Positions 1-11,166 of a stretch of DNA of 64,000 nucleotides are shown piece by piece; positions within the stretch are counted from its first letter, which is position 1; each line of letters begins with the position of its first letter. The notes beneath the pieces were generated by a model. The model was given only the letters and a program-made list of their open reading frames with translations. It did not search any database and had not been told where the DNA came from. Origin of the DNA: Congeria kusceri (Eukaryota; Mollusca; Bivalvia; Myida; Dreissenidae); the NCBI GenBank assembly GCA_027627225.1, contig CM051029.1:26110851-26174850 (forward strand). The letters are read 5' to 3'. A program made the position numbers and the translations under genes.

Positions 1-116
1 TGAAATTTGTCAAAAATATGGGCCTTTTCACACTTTGAAATTTTACATATATACATGTAAGTTACATATATATAGAGAGGTTAAAGTTTTTCGGTAAGCT
101 AGTTTCTCAACATTTC

Positions 117-342
117 GTTTCCACTCTCTAACTCAAGAACGGATTAAGCTTATTGTAATGAAATTGCAAACATTGATACCTTATAGCGAGACCTCGCTAG
201 GGATTGCATATAGGTTGGGTGGGGTCAAGGTCACTGTTACTAAAAATAGAAAAACGGTTTCCACTCAATAATTTGATAACAAATTGAGATATTTTAATAA
301 AACATAGATACCTTATATCAAGACCTCACTTGGGATTGCATT
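117..342. repeat. tandem repeat of about 139 bp, left part
   Basis: One full copy and one partial copy of a degenerate unit of about 139 bp. Recognisable words are 'gagacctcgct', 'ggattgcatat', 'ggtcaaggtcactgtt' and 'gaaaaacggtttcc'. The series stops inside a unit at about 342 and resumes near 1097 with the same unit. It is intronic or intergenic, probably in a TUBGCP3 intron because the next exons lie downstream on the + strand. No coding potential is seen. Confidence 0.8.
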
Positions 343-1096
343 AACCCATTAGGCCTACCTTATCTTAATCCCTTTTGCATTTACTGATAAGATCTTCCAT
401 GTCTGGAAGGTATCAGTGTATGTATTTGACCCTTCCACCAATGAAAATAGAGACATTTTTCATTATACACCTTTAGCCTCGTTGTGAACTTCAGTTTGTT
501 ACACGTTTTGTTACGGCATTTGTGTACTGTCAACCTTGATCATTCTGATATTTACATGTTAAATTGTAGATGAAATGATGTTTAAAGGGTTAAATAATAA
601 CAATATTTCACATAAAATATAATAATCTAAAAACAATACTGATAAAAACACCAGAAACACTTACAAAAAAATTGGCCGAAAATTTACAACTGTCAGTAAT
701 TTCGGACAACACTTTTGGATATTTCGTGATAAAACAAAAAAATAGCTGCATTTAGTTTTGTCTTTCATTCATATTGATCAATTATTGCAAAATCTTACCT
801 TTTTAGGTTTTTCTAACCAATTGTACATTGAATGAAAAAAACAAAACAACGCCTAACACAAACTTACAAAGGCTAATTTTTAATATTATGATCATACTAG
901 GTTGATTTTTTACTTTAGTAATATTTTGTTATTTATTATATATATAAGTATAATGTGAACCTTGAGTTTGTCTGTTTTTGTTTCGGTGACTTGTGAATAT
1001 TTGAATTTGACTCTTCAAAATTGAATCTTGACCCTTGAAAATTTTGGTCAAAGGGTCAATGACCCTTGAAATTTACTGTCTACTGTACACCCTGGG
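343..1096. other. non-repeat segment interrupting the 139-bp tandem repeat
   Basis: About 750 bp of AT-rich sequence unlike the flanking repeat. The left flank breaks after 'ggattgcat' and the right flank resumes at 'tttccactcaataa'. Repeats of 'gacccttgaaa' occur at 1010-1075. No coding frame, clear terminal inverted repeat or target duplication was found. It may be an inserted element or older sequence kept between two expansions. Confidence 0.5.
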
Positions 1097-1905
1097 TTTC
1101 CACTCAATAACTTGAGAACGCATTGAGATATTTTAATGAAACTTAATACATAGATACCTGATCTCGAGACCTTGCTTGGAATTGCATATGGGATGGGTGG
1201 GGTCAATGTCACTGTTACTAAAAATAGAAAAACGGTTTCCGCTCAATAACTTGAGAACGCATCGAGATATTTTAATGAAACTTTATACATACATGCCTTA
1301 TATCGAGACCTCGCTTGGGATTGCATATGGGGTGGGTGGGGTGAAGGTCACTGTTACTAAAAATAAAAAAACTGTTTCCGCTCATTAACTTCAGAACGCA
1401 TTGAGATATTTTAATGAAACTTAATACATACATAGCTTATATTGAGACCTCGCTATGGATTGCATATGGGGTGGTTGGGGTCAAAGTCACTGTTACTAAA
1501 AATAGAAAAACAGTTTCCGCTCAATAACTTGAGAAGCATTGAGATATTTTTATGAAACTGAATACATAAATACCTTATATCGAGACCTCACTTGGGATTG
1601 CGTATAGGGTCAAGGTCACTGTTGCTAAAATAGAAAAACGGTTTCTGCTCAATAACATGAGAGTGCATTGAGATATTTTAATGAAACTTTATACATAGAT
1701 ACCTTATGTCAAGACCTCGCTTGGGATTGCGTATGGGATGGGTGAGGTCAAGGTCACTATTACTAAAAATAGGAAAACTGTTTCTGATCAATAACTTGAG
1801 AATGGATTGAGATATTTTAATGAAACTTAAGACATAGATACCTTATATCAAGACCTCGCTTGGGATTGCATATGGGGTGGGCGGGGTCAAGGTCACTTTT
1901 ACTTA
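1097..1905. repeat. tandem repeat of about 139 bp, right part (about 6 copies)
   Basis: About six further copies of the unit, with starts near 1097, 1236, 1375, 1513, 1645 and 1781. Each carries 'gtttccgctcaataac', 'gagatattttaatgaaac', a 'gagacctcgcttggg' core and 'ggtcactgttactaaaaat'. Lengths vary from about 132 to 139 bp through small indels. Short frames inside it are by-products of the repeat. Confidence 0.85.
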
Positions 1906-2039
1906 AAATTTTATTGATTTGCTGACTAATGCATTTTGTTAGAAAAATTTGGTTTTCGTGGAATTTCCATATTTCTTGTTTTAGAAAAAAAAAGCCAGTA
2001 ACTCAGACAAGCACAAGAAAAGTCTAGCGCACTTTCCTC

Positions 2040-2400
2040 TGGCAGCTCTTGTTCTTGGAGTTATGGGACTTTGTAGATGTCTGAAATTAGTATATTGTGC
2101 ACAATTCTTGTCCTGGCTTTTTCCTCAGCAGCTACTGGACAGATTTCATTGAAACTTAATGGAACTCTTTATTACCAAGAGGAGTTGTGCATATTACCAG
2201 GATGTTTTGCTTTAATGATTTTTCTCAGAGTTATGGTACTTTGAAGATTTTTCAATTTATTTTATAGTGCACAATTCTTGAATGAGCTTTTTCTCAGCAA
2301 CTTCTGGACAGATTTCAATAAAACTTTATGGGAAGCTTCATTGCAAGAGGAGGTATGCATATTACCAGGACGTTCCACAATGATTTTTAGCTCGACTATT
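2040..2400. repeat. two-copy tandem repeat of about 170 bp
   Basis: Two diverged copies starting near 2047 and 2219. Both share 'gtgcacaattcttg', 'ttctggacagatttca', 'gaggag' and 'catattaccagga'. This looks like a decayed dispersed minisatellite. Nothing coding was found. Confidence 0.6.
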
Positions 2401-2458
2401 GGAAGAATAGGTGAGCTTTCCTACTACCCCCGACGTCAGCGTCAGCGTCTGAATTTGG

Positions 2459-3120
2459 TTAAAGTTTTTATTCAAAAGTCTTGTAACTTCAAAACTACAT
2501 AAGTTATTCACTTGAAACTTGGAATATACCTTTGTCATCAACTCCAGTGTCAAGGGTAACATTCCCCATAACTCTGTTTTGTATTTGACAGAGTTATGCC
2601 CCTTTTTCACATAGATTTTCTGTTTAAAGTTAATATTCAAAAGTTTTGTAACTTCAATACTACAAAATCTATTCACTTGAAACTTGGAATATACCTTTGT
2701 CATCAATTCAAATATCAGGGTGAACATTCCCCATAACTCTATTTTGTATTTTGATAGAGTTATGTCCCTTTTACACATAGATTTTCTTGTTAAAGTTTAT
2801 ATTCAAAAGTTTTGTAACTTCAAAACTACACAAGTTATTCACTTGAAACTTGGAACTAACCTTTATCATCAACTCTAGTACCAAAGCAACATTACCCATT
2901 ACTCTATTTTGTATTTTGACAGAGTTATGTCCCCTTTTCACTTAGATTTTCTGCTTAAAGTTTATATTCAAAAGTTTTGTAACTTAAAAACTACATAGGT
3001 TATTCACTAGAAACTTGGAACTAACCTTTGTCATCAACTCTAGTATCAGGGGCAACATTACCCATAACTCTTTTTTGTATTTTGACAGAGTTAGCCCACG
3101 TTTTTACATAGACTTTGTGG
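2459..3120. repeat. tandem repeat of 165-166 bp, four copies
   Basis: Copies start at 'ttaaag' at 2459, 2624, 2790 and 2955, and a fifth begins to decay at 3121. Each contains 'attcaaaagttttgtaactt', 'ttattcacttgaaacttgga', 'catcaactc' and 'cataactctattttgtattt'. The spacing of 165 or 166 bp is very regular. The frames here on both strands shadow this repeat. Confidence 0.9.
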
Positions 3121-3766
3121 TTAAAGTTTTTGTTCCAAAAATGTATAAACTATACAAGGCTTCACTTATAAATACTGTATTTTAACAAATGTATGCCCCT
3201 TTCACTATTCAAAATATGTACCAACTGAAATACTTTGAAAAGTCGAGGGCGCTGTCCTCTGACAGCTCTTGTTTTTAGAGTTATGGGACATGAAGATGTC
3301 ACTTGTGTCATATCTATTTCTCAGGAACTGCTATATGGAATTCAGTGATGCTTGATGGAAAACTAAATAACTAATGTAGGAATTGAAATAACCATACCAG
3401 TATTACAGTAATGATCCATCACTTTGATTTATTTTATTTTACAGTTTTACTTCATCTGCGTGTTCATATTGTATTTGTGTGGTATGCCCACATAAAGTTT
3501 TGATGTCAGATATGGTCTTGCAGTTCTAGTGATTTTAGTCATTTTACTATCTCTGCCCTTCTCATTGCATTTATATTGCTTGACAAAGCGCATCCGGAAG
3601 CATCCATCAGTTTTTCTGATATCCTTGTTTCATTACATAGGATTTATTGTGTATATAGCAAAGGGGCTATTGTCTGCCTGTATAAAAATTTGAAGGGGCT
3701 AATGTTCTACTTGGAAGAGGCTAATATCTGCCTTAGCAATTGTTCAGGAAGGGGATATTGTCTGAG
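3121..3766. other. intronic sequence, nothing recognised
   Basis: AT-rich sequence with no exon, RNA gene or mobile element that I can support. It is presumably TUBGCP3 intron. Confidence 0.5.
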
Positions 3767-4153
3767 GGGCTAATGTCCTAGAATCTGATCTTCCACCTTC
3801 CCTTGTTATACAGGTCCTATTAATGTCCAGAATCTGATGTTTTACCCCTTGTTATACAGGTCCTGTTAATGTCCTAGAATCTGATGTTTCACCCTTTGTT
3901 ATACAGGTCCTATTAGTGTCCTAGAATCTGATGTTTCACCCTTTTTTATTCAGGTCCTATTAATGTCCTGGAATCTGAGGTTTCACCTTCCCTTGTTATA
4001 CAGGTCCTATGCATGTCCTAGAATCTGATGTTTCACATTCCCTTGTTATACAGGTCCTATTAGTGTCCTAGAATCTGATGTTTCACCTTCCCTCGTTATA
4101 CAGGTCTTATTAATGTTCGAGAATCTGATGTTTCACCTTCCCTTGTTATACAG
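3767..4153 (+). repeat. tandem repeat of 46-50 bp containing a copied splice acceptor
   Basis: Eight 'cag-gtcct/gtctt' steps start at 3811, 3857, 3904, 3951, 4001, 4051, 4101 and 4151. Each unit contains a pyrimidine-rich stretch, 'ttatacag' (once 'ttattcag') and 'gtcctattaatgtcctagaat'. The last step is the genuine 3' splice site of the exon at 4154. The exon's own first bases, 'gtcctagaat', are therefore part of the repeat unit. Splicing at an upstream copy would soon read an in-frame TAG. Confidence 0.9.
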
Positions 4154-4285
4154 GTCCTAGAATGTTCATGGCACGAGTTACTGGGCAAGGTGCGCGAGGC
4201 TGAAGATCTAGACTGCGTCATCGCCGCACACGAAGTCTTCCTCGACACTGTCATCACAAGGTGTCTTCTCGATGAACAGTCCAGG
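4154..4285 (+). CDS. TUBGCP3: gamma-tubulin complex component 3, internal coding exon
   Basis: A 132-nt phase-0 exon of 44 codons, bounded by 'ttatacag' and 'gtaaga'. It encodes VLECSWHELLGKV followed by a stretch containing DLDCVIAAHEVFLDTVITRC and ends LLDEQSR. This matches the C-terminal region of gamma-tubulin complex component 3, where the AAHEVFLD block is highly conserved. GCP3 pairs with GCP2 in the small gamma-tubulin complex, which nucleates microtubules at centrosomes. Upstream exons lie outside the window. The paralogue GCP2 is the main alternative, but the sequence downstream favours GCP3. The acceptor sits at the end of an array of copied acceptors. Confidence 0.93.
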
Positions 4286-7200
4286 GTAAGAGCGCGGGAT
4301 ATTGTATTGTACAAGGTCTTCTTGCATTTCTTGCTACAAGGTTGAATTTTTTTCTTCTTTCAACTGAGTTCCTTTCTTTTACAAGTTACACTTCATAATG
4401 GCTAAGGCCTACTGCATTAATAGTTTATTCCTTCCAGGACTCGAATATTACACTAGCAAACTCACAAAATGCATGTACAATATTAGTTTTGATAGTAATC
4501 TTTCTGTTGCTCACAAAATATTGTGAGTGAAAAATATGTGCATGTCACAGGTCTTTTTTTGTGGTATTTTATTTATTTTTAATGGTACATTTTATTCTCT
4601 ATGTTCTTTATTAACCCTCATACATAATTTTTTTCTGTATTTTAAAAATCACTATTACTGTATAACATGACTTAATGTTGTTTATAAACTTGTGTGCCTG
4701 TAGGGGGATGAAAGTAGAGAGAAAGTAACATATCAGGTTGTTAATCACTGGTGATGGCTGGAGTGTCCTTCCTGGGACAAATTTCACAAAATAATATACT
4801 GTCTTTAATCCACGTTTCCGAACACATAAAAAATGTTTTTTCAGTGTCCGAATATTTTGAGTCACAAAAAGTAATTGCTCGAAATCTGTCCAAAAACATC
4901 TGCAATATTGTCATAAAAATGGTTAATAATGGACATGCTCATTAGTATTATCTCCAGAGGCGTTAATTTATGACGCGTTACTGTATATTGAATCCATCAT
5001 ACAACTTGCTCCTTGACATGTGTGGTCCAGCAAATAGTTCCCAAGATTATATTGATAAACAATAGGGGACCACTTGTGAAAACCTTGCTCCCTGTGAAAT
5101 GTTTAATGAAAATGGGTGTTCATTGCAAATTAGTATCTGTCCAATTTATCTCAATTTTATTCCTTTTCTGAAAGTGTCCGAAAACATAGAGACAAAAAGT
5201 TGGCAGATTTTGAGGGTGTCCGAAAACATAATTAATGTGGCAAATCAAATTGATAAATATTCGATCTCTTAACCCATGCAAATCTTATAGAACTGAAAAT
5301 TATCGGGATTCTATTATTTGTAACTGTTTTACAATCTGGACCAGATGTTAAAATACTGTGATGTTCTTGTGAAATTTGGGCCAGGTATGTTAAATATTTG
5401 TTGCATGTAAGTGTAGCAACTAGTCGGGAGTCAAAGTCTGCACTGGTGCTTTTTATGTCTTTGTTGATAATAATGGAGTTTTAAATGAGTAAAAAATATG
5501 TTGTACAATTTTATAGAGTTGGATTGTTTAAGTAAATGACTTTTTAAACAATCAACTTAATATGGTATAAAGTGTTTTTCAGTTGCAAAAGACCTTTCAT
5601 CAAAGAACCATTCATTTTCCATCAAAATTTAAGAAATTGATGTTTGTTTTCAAATACTTTTTAACTTTAGGCAATTTTGCGCCCAACATTTTCTTCGACA
5701 TAATATTGCGCAGAGAAATAATTGTCAAGCTTTGAATACTCACAATATTGGTTGAAGTGTTGTTACAGGATGTGTTTAGTGTTTGTGTGTGCTTTATGCT
5801 TGGATAGATTGCAGCACCTGTAAGTCGTGTTCTTTCTATTTCCCAAATTGTTATCGTTAATTCATAGCAAACAGTGTGCGATTTCCTTTACTGTATTACA
5901 GAGCAACAGGTAAGGCGTGTATTTGCGTAAATACCGAATTCTGAAACACCCATAACACAATTAATTTAGAATTTAATGAGTGACAAAACTTAATACATAC
6001 ATTCAATACTTAAACAATACCATACATAATGCGTAAAGATTGGTCAATGTTGAACTGATAGTCATATAGTAAAAACATAAGTTTCAATGAGAGTTTTCAT
6101 TGGATCACATCCTGCAGGCCTGATTGTAAAAAATGGTAGGCATAAAATGAATGTGTTTATTGCAGTTTTACTATGGAATGATTTGAATTTGCGGGGTACA
6201 AATTTCACACAAATTTTATTGCAGACATATCCGCGCAGTCATAAATTCGTGCAAACGCAATTTTGAAAAAGAAGTCATGTGTTTAACAAAAAACGGATCG
6301 ATTGATCGTTTTAACACCCAACTGGGCAGAATGCTTATATAGGGTCCTATAATTACAGCTTGTTTATTGCAGTAAACACGTGTATTGGTAATGGATTAGG
6401 CTCTTAATTGATATTGAAAAAAGGGGTCCACTTCCCCACTTCTGGATAATAGGGGCCGCATTATAAGACGAAACCATAGATAATTTATATCACATTGTGT
6501 CAAGCTGACAACTTTTTTGTTCATTAAATGCCAACTTAAATAGAGGTTGCACATCAGGCATGCTTTCTTTGCTCAATATGTTATCTTGTGAAAACAAACT
6601 GAAAACTTGTGCACAGCACCTGTTTTATTCCAAATTAAATTTCTAATATCAATGACATCAATGCATCAATTCATAAATGTTATTATTTAAACCAGGAAAA
6701 TTATTTATTTAAAAAAAATCACAACATTCACCTATACCTGCATTTGTTTATAAATGACTACCTACGTACATATGAAGGAATGTGTTATGTCCTCAGGTGT
6801 TTTATTAATGTATTATTAATTGGGTAAATATTCGCGGTGGTAATAAATTTGAGCAATGGGGGGAGTGCGAAATGGGCGAAAATTAGACCTCCGCGAAAAT
6901 TTGTAATTCCACAGTACTTAGTTTGGGCATTTCTAACAATCAACTAATGTCAGTGGTGTAAAGTAACTTCAAGTACTCAGTTATTTTAAAAATGATGGGG
7001 TCACTCTCAATTCTGGCAAAATCCTTATCTGTTGCTCTGGTATTGTTCTTTGAGTTTTGTACTACCCTTGATCTGAATTTAAAATGTTATTTGATAGCCA
7101 AATTGTGATTGCCTTTGATTTTGCACTTTGTGATTATTACATTGTTTGTGTGGAACTAACTGTTAAGGAAACTAATTGAATAGCCAGGCTATGAGACACA

Positions 7201-8201
7201 AATACCACTTTCTATTAATTTTTATTAAAAAATGCAAATGTTTTGTTTATTATAACATTTTAATATAAAAAAAAAAAACATGGACTTCATGTACACATAA
7301 TGTGATGGATAAATTCACTCTAAATGGCAAAAACTAGGTCACAGGGTCAAATTTAGTAAATATTAATATTTACACTCAGTGAACCATATTTATGGTCATA
7401 TAAGGTTGAAACTTTGCCAGATTATTGTCCTTCATAAAATCTAGTTCTGATAAAATATGTGTCATCTGCGGTCAAAAAATAGATCACTAAGTCACTTAAA
7501 TAATGTAAACAACATCTTACACTTTAAAGACAAATTTTTTCATTACATTAGGTTAGACCTAGATTGTAGTCAGTCCATGAAATTTATGTTATGGTAAAGT
7601 ATTGATTATCTGTGATAAAAATTAGTCAAATTATATAAATGCTTTTTGACCGAATTTTTTCAGTTGTATTTATTCTCTTGTATCAAGACTCGTCACTTCA
7701 CTTTTTATATCGAGCCAATGGTTAAGGTTCATCAACATAGTTTTGTTGGTTTATTTGTTACACTCAGCTTCATTCTGTTTTCCCCAGCTACTTCACTGGG
7801 TTGACCAAATACAGAAATATTCAGTATCAACATTATTTGAAACCTATTTGTGCAAAAATCAGTTGGCAAAGAAAACAGTGTTATAAACCCATTTAAAGTG
7901 TAATATGCCAGGCCCCATTACTACAAAAATTTTTAAACTACAAGTTAGTATTAAATGTAATTATTAGCCAATATAATTTCATATGAAACATTTCATTGGT
8001 AACTAGTTCAAGTTACAAGACTACACTTACGATTGTGAACAAGTAGTCATAGTGTCTGAATATTTATAAACTTAGCTAATGTCTAAACTCTTTTCCCATG
8101 TTCTTTTGAGAATAATCAAGTACCTTTTCTGATATAGAATGTCCCAAAATACTGGTAGCTGCCACTTTCTGTTATTAATCTTTCTTGTGGCTCGATTGCA
8201 G
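4286..8201 (+). other. TUBGCP3 intron (3.9 kb)
   Basis: Starts 'gtaaga' and ends 'cgattgcag'. It is AT-rich, with a few stretches typical of dispersed mollusc repeats, for example the 'cgcgaaaatt' words near 6840-6900. No exon, RNA gene or complete mobile element could be supported on either strand. Confidence 0.75.
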
Positions 8202-8342
8202 GGCATTCTCACGCAGCTGCGTACGATCTTCGACCTGATCATAGACTTCCAGCAGGCCCAGGACTCCTTTTATACGACGGCCCAACACGAGCTGCTGGCA
8301 AGACAGCACTACACCAAGATGCAGCAACAGAGGACCAGTCAG
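8202..8342 (+). CDS. TUBGCP3: gamma-tubulin complex component 3, internal coding exon
   Basis: A 141-nt phase-0 exon of 47 codons, preceded by 'tcgattgcag' and followed by 'gtacgg'. It encodes GILTQLRTIFDLIIDFQ, then QAQDSFYTTAQHELLARQ and a glutamine-rich end. In the GCP3 family this follows directly on the LLD-SR block of the previous exon and forms helices of the C-terminal gamma-tubulin-binding domain. Exon order, phase and strand agree with the neighbours. The charged, glutamine-rich end is expected to be variable between species. Confidence 0.92.
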
Positions 8343-8548
8343 GTACGGTAGATATTATAGGGAACCAGTACATAGAGTCTTGTGTAATTTTAGAGGCTCT
8401 GATAATAATGTCTGTTTCCAAGATGATCACAGGGTCAGTTTCCATTAATAAACCAGCAAGGTGCTGTCAAGGTTATTATACAGGGTTCGTGCAAATCTGC
8501 AAGTCATGGAAAATGGGCTTTGTCTGGAAAAATCATGGAATCTTGATA

Positions 8549-9468
8549 CAGTGTACTCCCTTAAAACCTAACTCCCTATAAACCGGAACTCTCTGAAAAC
8601 CGAACAGATGCTTCGGTCCCTTTTTTTGCCTATATGTTTAATGTGCGAAAACCATCGGTATACCGGAACCTCTATATTCCGAATATCGAACAGCAGGAGC
8701 AGTACAGTGCTTTGTTTCCGAGTACAAATTGACCTCTGTAAACCGAACATGTGTGACAATCTGATGTTATCGATTATCTTTAGCGCGCGATTGTCTTGCC
8801 GCAGGGTGATTGCACGCTTAATCCGATAATTAGGGGCAACAGTTGGACATCATATTAGGACTCCAGATAAGGGTGTTTAGTCACAAAATAAATGGGTATT
8901 GCCTATAAAGTGTGAACAACAAACAGTACGTTAATTAGACTGTTTTCATTTGTTTAGAACATATTTAAACATTTTACAAACAATTTATATAACTCAGGTA
9001 ATAACTATTAATGATGTAATAATTATTAATGATTACTTTAATTAAAACATAATTTGATTGATGTTGGTCTTTGATTGATGTTGGTTGAATTTACAGTCTA
9101 TCAAAGCAATCAAAAGCAATGTTGAGCAATGTTACGAACTATCATTCTTCTGCAAAGTTAGTACAGTGTTAGAATGTCTGAGCCACCTTCTAAACATCGA
9201 CTGGTTGAATTAACTCTCAAAAATAAAATATAATTGATCAGTGATGCAGAATCTATCCTCAAACCCTCACTTAAGGTTCTGTTATAATAATGCGTTACGT
9301 TTTAAATTAGTACTGTCATAAAATGCCATAGTTGAATAAATCTGAATAAATTAATTTAATCTGTATGCATTATTGTATTTTGCCTCAAACCCTTAGTAAA
9401 CCGGAACTCCCTGAAAACTGAACATTTGGTCCGGTTCGGTCAGTGTTCGGTATAGAGGGAGTACACTG
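8549..9468. mobile_element. pogo/Tigger-like non-autonomous DNA transposon (MITE)
   Basis: A 920-bp element in a TUBGCP3 intron. It has 13-bp perfect terminal inverted repeats (CAGTGTACTCCCT) and is flanked by TA on both sides (8547-8548 and 9469-9470). Subterminal inverted motifs such as 'aaaccggaactc' and 'ccgaac' occur near both ends. A TA target site and CAGTG ends are typical of the pogo branch of Tc1/mariner. No transposase frame is present, so it would depend on an enzyme supplied in trans. Confidence 0.8.
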
Positions 9469-9740
9469 TATTTTGGATTTTATCATGCAAATATCATGGA
9501 ATTTTCAAAAATTGTCACGGAAAGTTGAAAAAGTATCTTTGAATATGCCTGCAAGTGCATAAAAATGATCAAACCCATTCAAATATAAGCAAACAAAAAC
9601 TAAAAATTAAGAGCGTAATGATGGACAGATATGTATTTCAGCGCTTCAAGCTGTTCTATTCTGTTCTGCAGGGCGCAGATTAGCCTAGATAAATAATTTT
9701 AGTATGTAGATCAGATAAAAGGTGGATAGAATAATAATTA

Positions 9741-10092
9741 GAATAATTCAAATGGGTTGTTTCTTGCTTAACTAGATTTTACCGTTTCATCTATCACCAA
9801 CACAGCTTGCAACAACACTTGGATACTTACACAGTTGTTGCTTATGACCATCGCCAATCCACCCATACCACCCAACCTCACTTTGACCTTGACCTAATTT
9901 GGACTTATAATCATTTAAAAGTGCCATTTCTTGGTTAACTAGATTTTACCGTTTCGTCAAGCACCAACACCGCTTACTACTACACTTGGATATTTACACA
10001 GTTGTTACTTATTGCTGTTCCCTATCCACGGATATCACCAAACCATACTTTGACCTTGACCTAATTTAACACTGAGAATAATCCAAATGGGA
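9741..10092 (-). repeat. dispersed repeat of about 160 bp, two copies
   Basis: Two tandem copies of a unit with 'tgaccttgacctaattt', 'cacttggatatttacacagt' and 'actagattttaccgtttc'. This is the reverse complement of the units that precede the satellite arrays near 18.7-19.3 kb and 24.0-24.6 kb. The family is therefore dispersed and occurs in both orientations. It sits in a TUBGCP3 intron. Confidence 0.8.
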
Positions 10093-10228
10093 TGTCCAGC
10101 ACTAACCGGGGGCATGTGTGTTTTTTTCTTGTTTCCAACTGTAACTCTTCTTTTAAATTCCATACACATGTGGTGCCATAGACATTGCAAAACATTTCAA
10201 TTCATTGGACCCCTATGTTCGTTTTCAG

Positions 10229-10348
10229 GGAGACTGGGCGGTTACTGAGGAAATGGAAGAAGAGGAAAGGCGTCGCCGAGTTGACTTCCTCAAATCTGTC
10301 ATACCTTCCACAAGGGCTAAAATGGCTGTCCTAGCTCAGTCATACCAG
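10229..10348 (+). CDS. TUBGCP3: gamma-tubulin complex component 3, internal coding exon
   Basis: A 120-nt phase-0 exon of 40 codons between 'tcgttttcag' and 'gtgtga'. It encodes GDWAVTEEMEEEERRRRVDF followed by LKSVIPSTRAKMAVLAQSYQ. The G-x-W start, the acidic run and the final aromatic-Q before the next exon follow the GCP3 family pattern. The donor 'gtgtga' is weak, but the reading frame joins the next exon exactly. Confidence 0.92.
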
Positions 10349-11010
10349 GTGTGAACTATTAACAATGTTTCCCCCAAACAATGGATTTAATACAGGTTCC
10401 TTAATTGTAAGATTCTACTGTTTGTATGAGACAAGCGCATGGCGAGCATTACTATGTGCTTCTTTCCATAACCTGATAAGAGGGGTAAAGACATTCACTT
10501 CTATTTACTACCGTGTATTAATTTGAGTTTAAGAAAACATTATTGAATTTTGAGTTATAAGTTTTAAAATTAAGTATTTGTAGAAAGAGAAAGTACTCTG
10601 TAAAAAGTCATAGGGTGTTTTCAGTGCATCATATTTAGGGATTATATTAAGAATTCATGGATCCATTTCCCTGTGGGCAAATTACTTTGAAATTAGACTT
10701 GCCGCCACCAATAGCGTGTTGCCCAGCCCTAATACGCTTTGTTGTAAAAATGCTTTGAAAAAAGTTTAATATAATTATGGTAATTCTGAAAGTATATGCA
10801 TACATGTATCACAAAACACTAGGACCAGTTTGAAAATACTGTTTAAAAAAAAAAAAAAAATTTAATGAAACTATAAATATTTGCTACTTCATTAAATTAA
10901 AATGATTTTCCCAAGTGGAAACATTCTCAGGTACTTTACTTGCCATTAGCAATGGCTTCCATTTTCGGTCAAGTGGGCATCCTCAATATAATCCATGGTA
11001 TTTATTTCAG
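10349..11010 (+). other. last TUBGCP3 intron
   Basis: Runs from 'gtgtga' to 'tttatttcag' and is 662 bp long. It contains a poly(A) run at about 10846-10860. An open frame enters the final exon from 10915, but it lacks family similarity before 11011 and is intronic. Confidence 0.8.
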
Positions 11011-11166
11011 GACATGGTGCAGCAGTTCCTGGTGATGGTCACCAAGCACCAGGACGTCAGTCTGCGCTTCCTCAGCTTCCGTCTCGACTTCAACGAGCAT
11101 TACAGGGACAAGGAGCCCAAACTGTACAGCCCGCACGGGTTCCAGCGGGCAAAACGGGTCACCTAG
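11011..11166 (+). CDS. TUBGCP3: gamma-tubulin complex component 3, terminal coding exon
   Basis: The final coding exon of 51 codons plus TAG at 11164-11166, preceded by 'tttatttcag'. It starts [17 protein letters not shown] and contains the GCP3 signature [15 protein letters not shown], which marks the C terminus of the family. A short divergent tail ends in RAKRVT. The four exons in the window together give 182 residues of the C-terminal domain. The region is open and intact with no frameshift. Confidence 0.95.
   Translation, partial: DMVQQFLVMVTKHQDVSLRFLSFRLDFNEHYRDKEPKLYSPHGFQRAKRVT

Noticed and set aside
8608..8829. Frames inside the pogo-like MITE as possible transposase
   Set aside because: Too short, with no DDE or helix-turn-helix motif; they overlap the subterminal inverted repeats.
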